Source of the DNA: Methanosarcinales archaeon
GTDB taxonomy: Archaea > Halobacteriota > Syntropharchaeia > Alkanophagales > Methanospirareceae
DNA length: 10,053 bases
Assembly (NCBI GenBank): GCA_025464275.1
Contig: JAODGR010000041.1
Coordinates: 1 to 10,053 of the forward strand
Reading direction: 5' to 3'
How positions within the stretch are numbered: the first letter of the stretch is position 1; every line of letters begins with the position of its first letter. This document shows positions 1 through 6,149 of the stretch, piece after piece. The notes beneath the pieces are model-generated. The model was given only the letters and a program-made list of their open reading frames with translations. It made no database searches and was not told the origin of the DNA. Both the position numbers and the translations under genes were made by a program.

Positions 1-1
1 G

Positions 2-139
2 GTGATACGGGAGGAGAGCGAGAAGATCCAGGATATTATTAAAGAGAGAATGGAGGAAGATGTAAGATGGCTAAAATCGGAGATCAGCGAGATGAAAATA
101 ACTCTGAATAAGATAAAGGAGAAAGTGGGAATAGTATAG
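2..139 (+). CDS. C-terminal end of unrecognised coiled-coil protein (partial)
   Basis: An open frame enters from the left edge and stops at TAG 137-139, giving 45 visible residues that end in KEKVGIV. The visible part is almost entirely charged and helical (many Glu, Lys, Arg, with Ile/Leu/Met spaced about every 3-4 residues), as in a coiled coil. No family motif can be seen. It lies 17 bp upstream of the uL24 gene on the same strand, so the two are probably co-transcribed. The GTG at position 2 could in principle be a start, but it lies at the very edge of the window and the gene most likely begins outside it. Composition and lack of stops support real coding. The function is unknown. Confidence 0.6.
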   Translation: MIREESEKIQDIIKERMEEDVRWLKSEISEMKITLNKIKEKVGIV

Positions 140-156
140 TTTAAGGTGATGGAGAA

Positions 157-510
157 ATGGTAAAGTCGAAACAGCCAGGGAAACAGAGGAAAGCGAGGTT
201 TAAAGCGCCTTTACACCTCCGGCATAAGTTCATGAGTGCACCACTCTCCAAAGAACTCCGGGCGAAATATAACAGGAGGAGTTTCCCTGTGCGAAGGGGT
301 GATACAGTGAGGGTAATGAGGGGCGATGATAGAGGTGTAGAGGGTAAAGTAAGGTCAGTAGACCTCAAGAAGGAGCAGATAACGGTGGAAGGTGTGGTTA
401 TTGCGAGGGCAGACCTGTCTGAAGTACCTCGCCCCATACACCCCTCCAATGTGGTGATCACAAAATTAGAGCTGAAGGATGAGCGAAGAGTAGCTGCACT
501 GGAGCGATAA
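157..510 (+). CDS. rpl24: Large ribosomal subunit protein uL24 (L24, L26e type)
   Basis: Protein of the 50S subunit that binds 23S rRNA early in assembly. The 117-residue product has the family's basic N-terminal half (residues 1-45, rich in Lys/Arg), then a KOW segment at about 46-73 (VRRGDTVRVMRGDDRG, with GKV following), and the archaeal/eukaryotic tail at about 91-105 containing PIHPSNVVITKL. Length is normal for the archaeal/L26e form. The start is ATG 157, supported by GGTGAT six bases upstream. In most archaea this gene sits between the uL14 and eS4 genes in the S10/spc ribosomal cluster. Here it follows a coiled-coil gene and no eS4 gene follows, because the next gene converges on it from 522 (11-bp gap). 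Identity is confident; the genomic placement is unusual. Confidence 0.95.
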   Translation: MVKSKQPGKQRKARFKAPLHLRHKFMSAPLSKELRAKYNRRSFPVRRGDTVRVMRGDDRGVEGKVRSVDLKKEQITVEGVVIARADLSEVPRPIHPSNVVITKLELKDERRVAALER

Positions 511-521
511 AGACAGAGATG

Positions 522-1052
522 TCAATCCATTGTTAACTCCTCATGTAGCTTCCTCAGCCTCTCCACTGCTGGGTGCCCCTCCCCCAGCTTCTTCTTTAAA
601 TTCGATATCGCATATTCTATACTTGTTCTTTTCGTCCCCTCTATCAGGCTATCTGCGTACGCCACTATCTTCTCCTCCCTCGTCTCCGGCATGAATCCCC
701 CGGATGAGGATGGTAATCCCAGTTGTTCAGCCTCTTCCGCAGTTATGCCGGCACCTACATGCCTCTGTACTATCCTTACCAGCTTATCATCCATCCCCAT
801 AGATCTCACCATCTCTCCGCCAAGAAAGCCATGCTCCACACCATGAGAACACGCCCGCCCTATATCGTGAAGCATAGCCCCGGTAAACACCAGCCGCTCA
901 TCCACCTCTTTATTTTTATTGTATCTCGCTGCTATCTCCAGTGCGAGCTCAGCAACTGCGATACAGTGCTTTATCACCGATTCCTCACAGCCCGCCGCTT
1001 TAAGTAACTTTACACACTCACTTCTTAAACGCTCCTTATCTGCTCCTTCCAC
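522..1052 (-). CDS. HD-domain phosphohydrolase, TIGR00295-like
   Basis: A 176-residue single-domain HD-superfamily protein, predicted metal-dependent phosphohydrolase. The metal ligands of the HD fold are all present: His29 in the first helix (VIKHC), the His62-Asp63 pair in AMLHDIGR, His70/His74, His98 in QRHVG, and Asp134 in AYADSLI. Length and motif spacing match the small archaeal TIGR00295 family, whose substrate is not established. The start is taken as GTG 1052, which makes the gene overlap the end of tfe by 28 bp. No in-frame ATG/GTG/TTG lies close downstream, so the overlap is likely real and the gene is probably translationally coupled to tfe. No signal peptide or membrane segment, so cytoplasmic. 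The family is confident, the substrate unknown. Confidence 0.85.
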   Translation of the reverse strand: MEGADKERLRSECVKLLKAAGCEESVIKHCIAVAELALEIAARYNKNKEVDERLVFTGAMLHDIGRACSHGVEHGFLGGEMVRSMGMDDKLVRIVQRHVGAGITAEEAEQLGLPSSSGGFMPETREEKIVAYADSLIEGTKRTSIEYAISNLKKKLGEGHPAVERLRKLHEELTMD

Positions 1053-1534
1053 TTCTCTATCTTCTCTATCTCTCTCTCCAGCTCCTTTATCAGATCCCTA
1101 TTATCTACATATTCAAAGTTCGAGCCGCATTCATCACACCAGAAATCCCTCGCCGCTGCATCCTCAAACAGAACACGCTGACATTTGCATTGATAGAAGA
1201 CGCCACTCTTCTCCTCCTCCAGCCTGCACCTGAGCTCGGTCAATCTCTTATCCGCTTCCTCTTCCATCATCTTCCTTACATTGTCGTAATTAAAGCGCCA
1301 CAGGTAGGTCACCCAGCCACTGTTATCATCTCGCTCAGTCCTGTATTCCGCTATCCTGTTCTCATAGAGGGTATACAGAATCTTCCTGACCAGGGTGAGC
1401 TTTGTATCACTCAATCTTGCGATCTCTTCATCTGTTATCTCTCCTTCTGGCACGTTCATTATTACCTTCAAACCTTCATCTCCTATCATCCTCCGAAAAT
1501 ACTCCCTCACCAGGTAATCTTCGGGCACAGGCAT
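1025..1534 (-). CDS. tfe: Transcription initiation factor TFE (TFIIE-alpha homolog)
   Basis: TFE helps TBP/TFB and RNA polymerase melt promoter DNA during archaeal transcription initiation. The 169-residue product has the expected order: a winged-helix domain at about 1-90, with the aromatic motif GWVTYLWRFNYD at 73-84, a helical linker at 85-110, then a zinc ribbon with Cys116, Cys118, Cys133 and Cys136, and a charged C-terminal helix. The first zinc knuckle reads C-K-C (CxC) rather than the usual CxxC, while the second (CDECG) is normal. The start is ATG 1534, with GAGAGG upstream as ribosome-binding site. The gene sits 98 bp downstream of rrp42 with its own TATA-like element, and its end overlaps the HD-domain gene by 28 bp. 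Confidence 0.93.
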   Translation of the reverse strand: MPVPEDYLVREYFRRMIGDEGLKVIMNVPEGEITDEEIARLSDTKLTLVRKILYTLYENRIAEYRTERDDNSGWVTYLWRFNYDNVRKMMEEEADKRLTELRCRLEEEKSGVFYQCKCQRVLFEDAAARDFWCDECGSNFEYVDNRDLIKELEREIEKIEKWKEQIRSV

Positions 1535-1566
1535 GGCAATCGCTTCCTCTCACTAAGAGATATGAA

Positions 1567-1588
1567 CTCAGATAAATTAAACTTTTCC
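1567..1588 (-). promoter_or_regulatory. TATA/BRE-like promoter element for tfe
   Basis: On the minus strand the gap upstream of tfe reads GAAAAGTTTAATTTATC. The TTTAATTTA core lies at 1581-1573 and a purine-rich BRE-like stretch precedes it. A start site about 26 nt downstream would be near 1551 and give a leader of about 17 nt containing GAGAGG. This allows tfe and the HD gene to be transcribed independently of the exosome genes. Inferred from spacing only. Confidence 0.5.
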
Positions 1589-1607
1589 TTGACCTTGACT
1601 TGACCTT
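1587..1607. repeat. Tandem TTGAC(C) short direct repeats upstream of tfe
   Basis: The + strand reads CCTTGACCTTGACTTGACC, three near-tandem copies of TTGAC, ending just before a T-rich stretch. They lie immediately upstream (BRE side) of the tfe TATA-like element and downstream of the rrp42 stop. The position would suit an operator or activator site, but short repeats can arise by chance. Confidence 0.4.
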
Positions 1608-1632
1608 TATCTTGATGCCTTGCGCCTCAGGG

Positions 1633-2415
1633 TTAAGGTTCAAGGAACGTTCGCCTCAGCTCCCCTGCCTTCTCTATCCCTATCTCCACCATCTCGGTCA
1701 CCGCATCCTCACTCAGACTCCCGTTCCCGTATTTCTGCAGTGCAGATATGGTACCATCGGGATTGGAGATCACAGTCAACCCGCTTAGTGCCGCCTTCTC
1801 CTCATTGTAATTCGGGTCTACCAGGATCTCACCGCCTATGTCCACCATCGTCACCGCTACCGGCTTATTGGATAACACCATCGTCTCTTCTCCACCATCC
1901 AGACCATACCTCTCGTTTGGAATTCGTACATTCAGGAGGGAGGCAATGGCACCAAGCGCTGCAGCGTCCACCAAATTCCCGTCATTGTCCAGTACGTGTA
2001 TATCAATGAAGACTATCCATACCTTCTCACCTTCCTCTATGCACAGCTTATCCAGGTCAATTGCCTCGGAACCGCGAATGCCACGGTCCACCACCCTCGC
2101 CAGCTGTACACTGTCCTCATTTGGTGGTCCGGGTTCGAATTCCGGCGATGCCAGGGGAACAAGCTCTGCATTTGTGATTATCACACCTTTATCAGGTGAA
2201 TCGGGGAAAGGCTCGCCTGGCTCGAGCTTTACACCCACCAGAACTTCTGTGTTCCCCATCTTCACACGTGCAGAACCCTCTGCCCTCTTTATTATGTCCC
2301 TCTCCACCTTTATCTCCCGGTAGTCGAGGAAAGCGCGTCCATCCTCTCTCCTGCCTCCTCTCACCAGATCGTATATGTAATCCCTCCTCACATCATCCAT
2401 AATCTCAAGTCCCAT
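1633..2415 (-). CDS. rrp42: Exosome complex subunit Rrp42 (RNase PH-like, non-catalytic)
   Basis: Rrp42 pairs with Rrp41 in the hexameric RNase PH ring of the archaeal exosome, which degrades and polyadenylates RNA from the 3' end. In the known archaeal ring Rrp42 is structural and helps shape the RNA and phosphate sites. Visible family features are the N-terminal GRREDGRAFLDYREI, the central SPEFEPGPPNEDSVQLARVV, an RGIRGSEAIDL segment, and the C-terminal GGEILVDPNYNEE. The start is taken as ATG 2415 because AGGAGG at 2430-2425 lies nine bases upstream; a GTG at 2421 is the longer alternative but only three bases from the same site. Length about 260 residues is normal. It follows rrp41 by 29 bp and is the last gene of the exosome block. 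Confidence 0.93.
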   Translation of the reverse strand: MGLEIMDDVRRDYIYDLVRGGRREDGRAFLDYREIKVERDIIKRAEGSARVKMGNTEVLVGVKLEPGEPFPDSPDKGVIITNAELVPLASPEFEPGPPNEDSVQLARVVDRGIRGSEAIDLDKLCIEEGEKVWIVFIDIHVLDNDGNLVDAAALGAIASLLNVRIPNERYGLDGGEETMVLSNKPVAVTMVDIGGEILVDPNYNEEKAALSGLTVISNPDGTISALQKYGNGSLSEDAVTEMVEIGIEKAGELRRTFLEP

Positions 2416-2444
2416 CTCCACATTCCTCCTTTCCTTATATCATC

Positions 2445-3161
2445 TCACATCTCGCTGTATCGCTCTATCAGTGCCGTGCGTTGCAATTCGTATATCTTCT
2501 GGCAGGCGTTCATAGCCATCTTTAGTCCCTTCTCAAATTCACTCCTCGTCATACATCCATCCATCTGTATCGCGGTTATTGCATTTCGCCTGGCAATCAT
2601 TGCTACTGGCATGTCTGCTTCTCCATAATTGTCCTCCACCGCGTTCAAGTCGAGTACAATCTCTCCGTCTATCTTACCCACAGCAACCGAGGATACAAGG
2701 TCCTTCATCGGTATCCCCGCGTCTGCAAGTGCAACCGAGGCGGCATTTATGCCCGCGGTTCTCGTACCCGCATCCGATTGTAGTATCTCCACATACACGT
2801 CTATCTCCGTCTTTGGGTAGTACTCCTTTATGATCACAGGTTCCAGTGCCTCTCTACTCACTTTGGATATCTCTACACTCCTCCTGTCAGGTCCCGGTCT
2901 CTTACGTTCATCCACGGAGAATGGTGCCATGTTGTATCTATACTTGAGCACCGCCATCTTCGCATCCTGAGCGTGCCTCGGATGCATCTCCCTCGGTCCA
3001 TATACTGCGGCAATCACTTTGTTATCTCCCAATTCAAAATAACATGACCCATCTGCTCTCTTCAGCACTCCTACTTCTATCCTTATCTGGCGGAGTTCAT
3101 CAAAGCTCCTGCCATCCAGCCTCTTACCACCTTTTATAAGCTCTAAACCTTCTTCTTTCAT
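2445..3161 (-). CDS. rrp41: Exosome complex exonuclease Rrp41 (catalytic RNase PH subunit)
   Basis: Phosphorolytic 3'-5' exoribonuclease subunit of the archaeal exosome. The 238-residue protein carries the family start GGKRLDGRSFDELR, the phosphate-contacting Arg93-Arg94 in GPDRRSVEISK, and the catalytic acidic stretch DNYGEADMPVA with Asp177 and Asp183. These keep the relative spacing of the arginines and aspartates described for Sulfolobus Rrp41 (R98/R99, D182/D188), so the subunit should be active. The start is ATG 3161, lying inside the last codons of rrp4 (38-bp overlap, different frame), with GTGATGAG just upstream. This start fits the conserved N-terminus. The overlap suggests coupled translation with rrp4, consistent with assembly of the cap and ring. 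Confidence 0.96.
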   Translation of the reverse strand: MKEEGLELIKGGKRLDGRSFDELRQIRIEVGVLKRADGSCYFELGDNKVIAAVYGPREMHPRHAQDAKMAVLKYRYNMAPFSVDERKRPGPDRRSVEISKVSREALEPVIIKEYYPKTEIDVYVEILQSDAGTRTAGINAASVALADAGIPMKDLVSSVAVGKIDGEIVLDLNAVEDNYGEADMPVAMIARRNAITAIQMDGCMTRSEFEKGLKMAMNACQKIYELQRTALIERYSEM

Positions 3162-3855
3162 CTCTCATCACTTTATACTCCCCCTTGCCCATCCTGCTGC
3201 GATGCGAATCCATGAAATTCGCCACCCTGTCCGTCAAGCCAGAGGTGTGGGCTTCGGTTGTGATCTTCAATATCACCTCAGAAGCAAGCTTCATATCCTC
3301 CTCCTTGCCTCTTATCCATATACGCCCGTTCTTCGCCACAAAGATGAAGCAATTACTCTTCTCCTTCAACATCTTTATCATCGAGCCCTTCCTCCCTATG
3401 AGCCTGGGCACTTTGGTGTACGGGATGGTGATCAGCCGTCCGGTACCGCCGAGCTGGAATTCTTTCATCAGTGCGAGGTCTATTCGCATCAATGCATCTA
3501 TATTGGTTATTTTTGCAACGATTAGATCATCTATATCGAGATATGTATGCATGGACCCGAATTCAATCCTCTTCTCATTATCAGAGGTGACCTCGGACAT
3601 GTGCAGTCGCGCTTCGTACGGGGAGGCGATATCCACAATCCAGTAGGGGAACGAGATCTCGATTATCTTACCTATCACCACATCTCCTCTCGTGGGTAGA
3701 TACTTACCCATAAAGGGTACCACCTTTATCTCTTCCTTCTCGTCCACCACGCCGTATCGCATCGCATAGACCTTACCGCCCTCGATATAGGTCCCCTCTC
3801 CTGCTCGGCTCACATCATCAGAGAGGAAATCGCCGGGAATCACCACCTTGTACAT
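3124..3855 (-). CDS. rrp4: Exosome cap subunit Rrp4 (S1 and KH domains)
   Basis: RNA-binding cap protein placed over the pore of the Rrp41/Rrp42 ring, where it recruits substrate RNA. The 243-residue protein shows an N-terminal domain (1-53, beginning VVIPGDFL), an S1 domain (about 54-130, RGDVVIGKIIEISFPYWIVD), and a KH domain (about 138-205) with KVPRLIGRKGSMI, whose GRKG loop at 154-157 is the family-type GxxG. The length is normal. The start is ATG 3855, nine bases after the SDO1 stop codon. The 3' end overlaps rrp41 by 38 bp and the Arg/Lys-rich C-terminus is encoded in the overlap. A Csl4 gene, the alternative cap, is not in the window. Confidence 0.96.
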   Translation of the reverse strand: MYKVVIPGDFLSDDVSRAGEGTYIEGGKVYAMRYGVVDEKEEIKVVPFMGKYLPTRGDVVIGKIIEISFPYWIVDIASPYEARLHMSEVTSDNEKRIEFGSMHTYLDIDDLIVAKITNIDALMRIDLALMKEFQLGGTGRLITIPYTKVPRLIGRKGSMIKMLKEKSNCFIFVAKNGRIWIRGKEEDMKLASEVILKITTEAHTSGLTDRVANFMDSHRSRMGKGEYKVMRDERRRFRAYKRW

Positions 3856-3863
3856 CTCCTACA

Positions 3864-4562
3864 TCACTTCACAATCCTGGTCTCAACTTCTCCTCTCGTT
3901 ATCGCACTCAGAAACGAGAGGAGCTCATCTTTCATACCGGCAGGGACCCTCAATAGTGCGATGAAAGAGCCATCACCCTGCCACTCCTCCTTTAATACGT
4001 GATATTTCTTCTTCAATTCATGGACTCTGCCTGTATATGCAGGCGGTATCTTCACTGCTATCTCATTCTCCTCTATCTTTATCGGTATTACCGCTCTTAT
4101 CGATTTCACCGTCTCATTCACCAGTTCATCCACACTCTTGAACGGGTCAATGTGTACCTTTGCCTCCCGCATTGCTATCTCTATTCTGGAAGGTGGATGG
4201 GGAGTGCCGGTCTGTGGATTGATGGAGATGCGAGCGATCTGGTTTATCACCTGTCTCCTTTTATCCTCCACCCTCCTCCTTCTCTGTTCCGTGGTCAGCT
4301 GCACCTCACCCTCCTTTATTATCCTCATCGCTATCTCCCGCACATCTGTTGTGGAGAATACCTTCATAAGGTCGCTCTCTGTGGCTTTGTTACCCTTTGA
4401 AGCATCCTCGAATATTGCATCCACTGCTAATACCTCCCCCATGTCCACTCCCTCTCCTGAGCCACTCTTGATTAAATCCACCTTCTCAGGGTCAACGAGA
4501 ACCTCAAACAGCTTCTTGCCATGCTTGTATCTCGCTATCACCGCTTTATCCAGACTCACCAT
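3864..4562 (-). CDS. sdo1: Ribosome maturation protein SDO1 (SBDS homolog)
   Basis: Archaeal homolog of the Shwachman-Bodian-Diamond protein, which in eukaryotes helps release the anti-association factor from new 60S subunits. An equivalent late ribosome-assembly role is inferred in archaea. The 232 residues match the three-domain layout: an N-terminal FYSH domain (about 1-90, starting MVSLDKAVIARYKHGKKLFE), a helical middle (about 95-160, with TTEQRRRRVEDKRRQVI and INPQTGTPHPPSRIE, both typical), and a ferredoxin-like C-terminal domain (about 162-232). The ATG at 4562 is two bases after the psmA stop and eight bases separate the gene from rrp4, so it is clearly within the operon. The psmA-sdo1-rrp4-rrp41-rrp42 order is the widely conserved archaeal one. 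Confidence 0.95.
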   Translation of the reverse strand: MVSLDKAVIARYKHGKKLFEVLVDPEKVDLIKSGSGEGVDMGEVLAVDAIFEDASKGNKATESDLMKVFSTTDVREIAMRIIKEGEVQLTTEQRRRRVEDKRRQVINQIARISINPQTGTPHPPSRIEIAMREAKVHIDPFKSVDELVNETVKSIRAVIPIKIEENEIAVKIPPAYTGRVHELKKKYHVLKEEWQGDGSFIALLRVPAGMKDELLSFLSAITRGEVETRIVK

Positions 4563-4564
4563 CG

Positions 4565-5335
4565 CTACTGCTTCCCCTTATCTTCTTTCTTCGCGCTCTT
4601 CCCCATCTCCTTCTTGACCTTCTTTATGTACTCTTCTAATTCATCGGGGCTCATAATCCTGAATTTACCCTTCTCTAATTCCGCAAGACCCACATCCACC
4701 GTTGCTCTATCTATCTTACCTTCTGTTACCTTGTATAAAGCCTTCAGACCGAGTGTGATGGCGCCTTCAAGCGTGATGTTATCATCATATGCCTCCTCCA
4801 GCATATCGGTGACCACCGTCCTGCCGGCACCTATCGCAGTCGCTTTGTACTCCAGTAAAGCCCCGCTTGGGTCGGTCTCGATGAGATAGCTCCGACCATT
4901 GTATACACCGCCGATCAATAACGCGGTACCAAAAGGTCTGAGCCCTCCAATCTGAGTATATGCCTGCTTGAAGTCACATATCCTCTTCGCGAGTGTCTGT
5001 ATATCTATGGGCTCATCGTAAACGATCTTGTTTATCTGCGCCTCCACTCTGCCTTTGTCTATCAATATCCGCGCATCTGCGACCAGTCCAGAAGTAGCAG
5101 CGCCGATGTGCTCATCTATCGTGAATATCTTCTCCACTGAACCACCTTCCAGCAATCGCGAGGTCAATCTCTTGTCCACCAGGAGGACAACGCCATCCGT
5201 TGCCTTCAATCCTACTGCGGTGGTACCTCTCTTCACTGCTTCCCGCGCATATTCTACCTGAAACAGTCTTCCATCAGGGCTGAACACTGTTATCGCCCTG
5301 TCATAACCCATCTGTGGCATCATCTGCATTCCCAT
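4565..5335 (-). CDS. psmA: Proteasome alpha subunit (20S core particle)
   Basis: Forms the outer heptameric rings of the 20S proteasome, gating substrate entry and docking the PAN or Cdc48 ATPase. The N-terminal alpha-type signature is complete (GYDRAITVFSPDGRLFQVEY), followed by the proteasome fold, including GVVLLVDKRLTSRLLE, RPFGTALLIGG and the family's DPSGALLEYKATAIG. There is no N-terminal catalytic Thr, so it is alpha, not beta. The tail is Lys-rich. The open frame extends up to 5395 but those codons lie in a tRNA gene, so the start must be at 5335 or later. ATG 5329 is also plausible because AGGTGAT then sits a few bases upstream. From 5335 the product is 256 residues. It heads the exosome operon. 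Confidence 0.95.
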   Translation of the reverse strand: MGMQMMPQMGYDRAITVFSPDGRLFQVEYAREAVKRGTTAVGLKATDGVVLLVDKRLTSRLLEGGSVEKIFTIDEHIGAATSGLVADARILIDKGRVEAQINKIVYDEPIDIQTLAKRICDFKQAYTQIGGLRPFGTALLIGGVYNGRSYLIETDPSGALLEYKATAIGAGRTVVTDMLEEAYDDNITLEGAITLGLKALYKVTEGKIDRATVDVGLAELEKGKFRIMSPDELEEYIKKVKKEMGKSAKKEDKGKQ

Positions 5336-5345
5336 CACCTTCTGA

Positions 5346-5417
5346 TGGACTCGACGGGATTTGAACCCGTGGCTTCCTCCTCGCGAAGGAGGCACTCTTC
5401 CACTGAGCTACGAGCCC
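5346..5417 (-). tRNA. tRNA-Ala (anticodon CGC)
   Basis: The minus strand folds into a complete 72-nt cloverleaf: acceptor GGGCTCG/CGAGTCC, D stem GCTC/GAGT, anticodon stem CCTCC/GGAGG around the loop TTCGCGA, a 5-nt variable region, T stem ACGGG/CCCGT with loop TTCAAAT, and discriminator A. The anticodon is CGC, reading GCG alanine codons, and the acceptor has the G3:U70 wobble pair that marks tRNA-Ala. CCA is not encoded, so it must be added enzymatically. No intron is seen. It lies 10 bp upstream of the psmA start on the same strand, with an AT-rich promoter on its 5' side. Confidence 0.96.
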
Positions 5418-5425
5418 TTCCTCTT

Positions 5426-5468
5426 TAACTCAATTAATTGTTATAGATAAATAATATAATTTTATTTC
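5426..5468. promoter_or_regulatory. Divergent AT-rich promoter between tRNA-Ala/psmA and the LysE-family gene
   Basis: The 57-bp gap between the tRNA 5' end (5417) and the transporter start (5475) is strongly AT-rich and contains overlapping TATA-like elements. On the minus strand TTATATTATTTATCTATAA lies about 23-38 bp from the tRNA 5' end. On the + strand GATAAATAATATAA is centred about 25 bp before ATG 5475, which would give a leaderless or nearly leaderless transporter mRNA. Start sites are inferred from spacing and cannot be fixed by eye. Confidence 0.6.
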
Positions 5469-5474
5469 AAGAGG

Positions 5475-6149
5475 ATGAGTTTACTCATCGGTGCCTCCCT
5501 GGTCGCACTGGGATTCCTGACCGGGCTGAGTGGTGCAGTGATACCCGGTCCTTTCTTCGTCTTCGTGCTATCGGATAGCATGAGGAAGGGGGCTCTATCT
5601 GGACCTCTAACTGTAATCGGGCATATCTCTGTGGAATCACCGACGATAGTGGTATTGCTCTTCCTGGGTCTAAGATTGACGGAGTATTTCATCAAATTTA
5701 AAGCATTTATATATCTAATTGGGGGTATTACCCTCATTCTGATGGCTTCTTACATTCTCAGAGCGGTTCTGAGACCATCCCCTCCTCCATACCACCACCA
5801 GCAAGAGGCTAACGGAAACCCCCGGTACCTGTACAGGTATGGTAGTTCAGTTCTTGGTGGTTTCCTCCTCACCGCTTTCAATCCCTCCTTCATACCATGG
5901 TGGATAACCATAGGATGGGCAACACTGCTCACGGGCATGGAATCCCCCATCTGGAACGGTGTCCTCTTTGTGATTATAGGGCATTTCCTCTCGGACTTCG
6001 CATGGTATTCCCTTGTATCATTCACATCCTCACGGGGCAGGCGATTCTTCTCCGGGCGAGGGTATAAACAGGCAATGCTAACCATGGGCGCAGTAATGGC
6101 TGCCCTCGGGTTCGCGTTCTTACTCAGCGGTTCATCCTCCCTCTTATGA
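5475..6149 (+). CDS. LysE-family (RhtB-like) membrane transporter
   Basis: A 224-residue, highly hydrophobic protein with about six membrane segments, of the LysE/RhtB type that exports amino acids or related small molecules. Family marks are the N-terminal LSGAVIPGPFFVFVLSDSMRKG (the PGP turn at 24-26 after the first helix), a second conserved glycine/helix region at about 44-66, and NPSFIPWWITIGWA at 136-149, which matches the family's Asn-Pro plus aromatic motif. A loop rich in Pro/His/Gln (101-117) separates the two halves. The start is ATG 5475, with GAGG directly abutting it and a TATA-like element about 25 bp upstream, suggesting a leaderless mRNA. Substrate cannot be told. The 3' end overlaps the convergent surface-protein gene by 26 bp. 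Confidence 0.8.
   Translation: MSLLIGASLVALGFLTGLSGAVIPGPFFVFVLSDSMRKGALSGPLTVIGHISVESPTIVVLLFLGLRLTEYFIKFKAFIYLIGGITLILMASYILRAVLRPSPPPYHHQQEANGNPRYLYRYGSSVLGGFLLTAFNPSFIPWWITIGWATLLTGMESPIWNGVLFVIIGHFLSDFAWYSLVSFTSSRGRRFFSGRGYKQAMLTMGAVMAALGFAFLLSGSSSLL

Noticed and set aside
141..461. 106-residue minus-strand frame opposite uL24
   Set aside because: Antisense to a confidently identified ribosomal protein gene, with no recognisable motif or suitable start signal; a frame shadow.
1838..2323. Long + strand open frame opposite rrp42
   Set aside because: Antisense shadow: Ser/Pro/Thr-rich product without family features, arising from the codon use of rrp42 on the other strand. The same applies to the other + strand frames over the exosome genes.
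5336..5395. N-terminal extension of the proteasome alpha subunit frame up to 5395
   Set aside because: The extra codons lie within the tRNA-Ala gene, and the proteasome alpha signature and ribosome-binding site support a start at 5335 or 5329.
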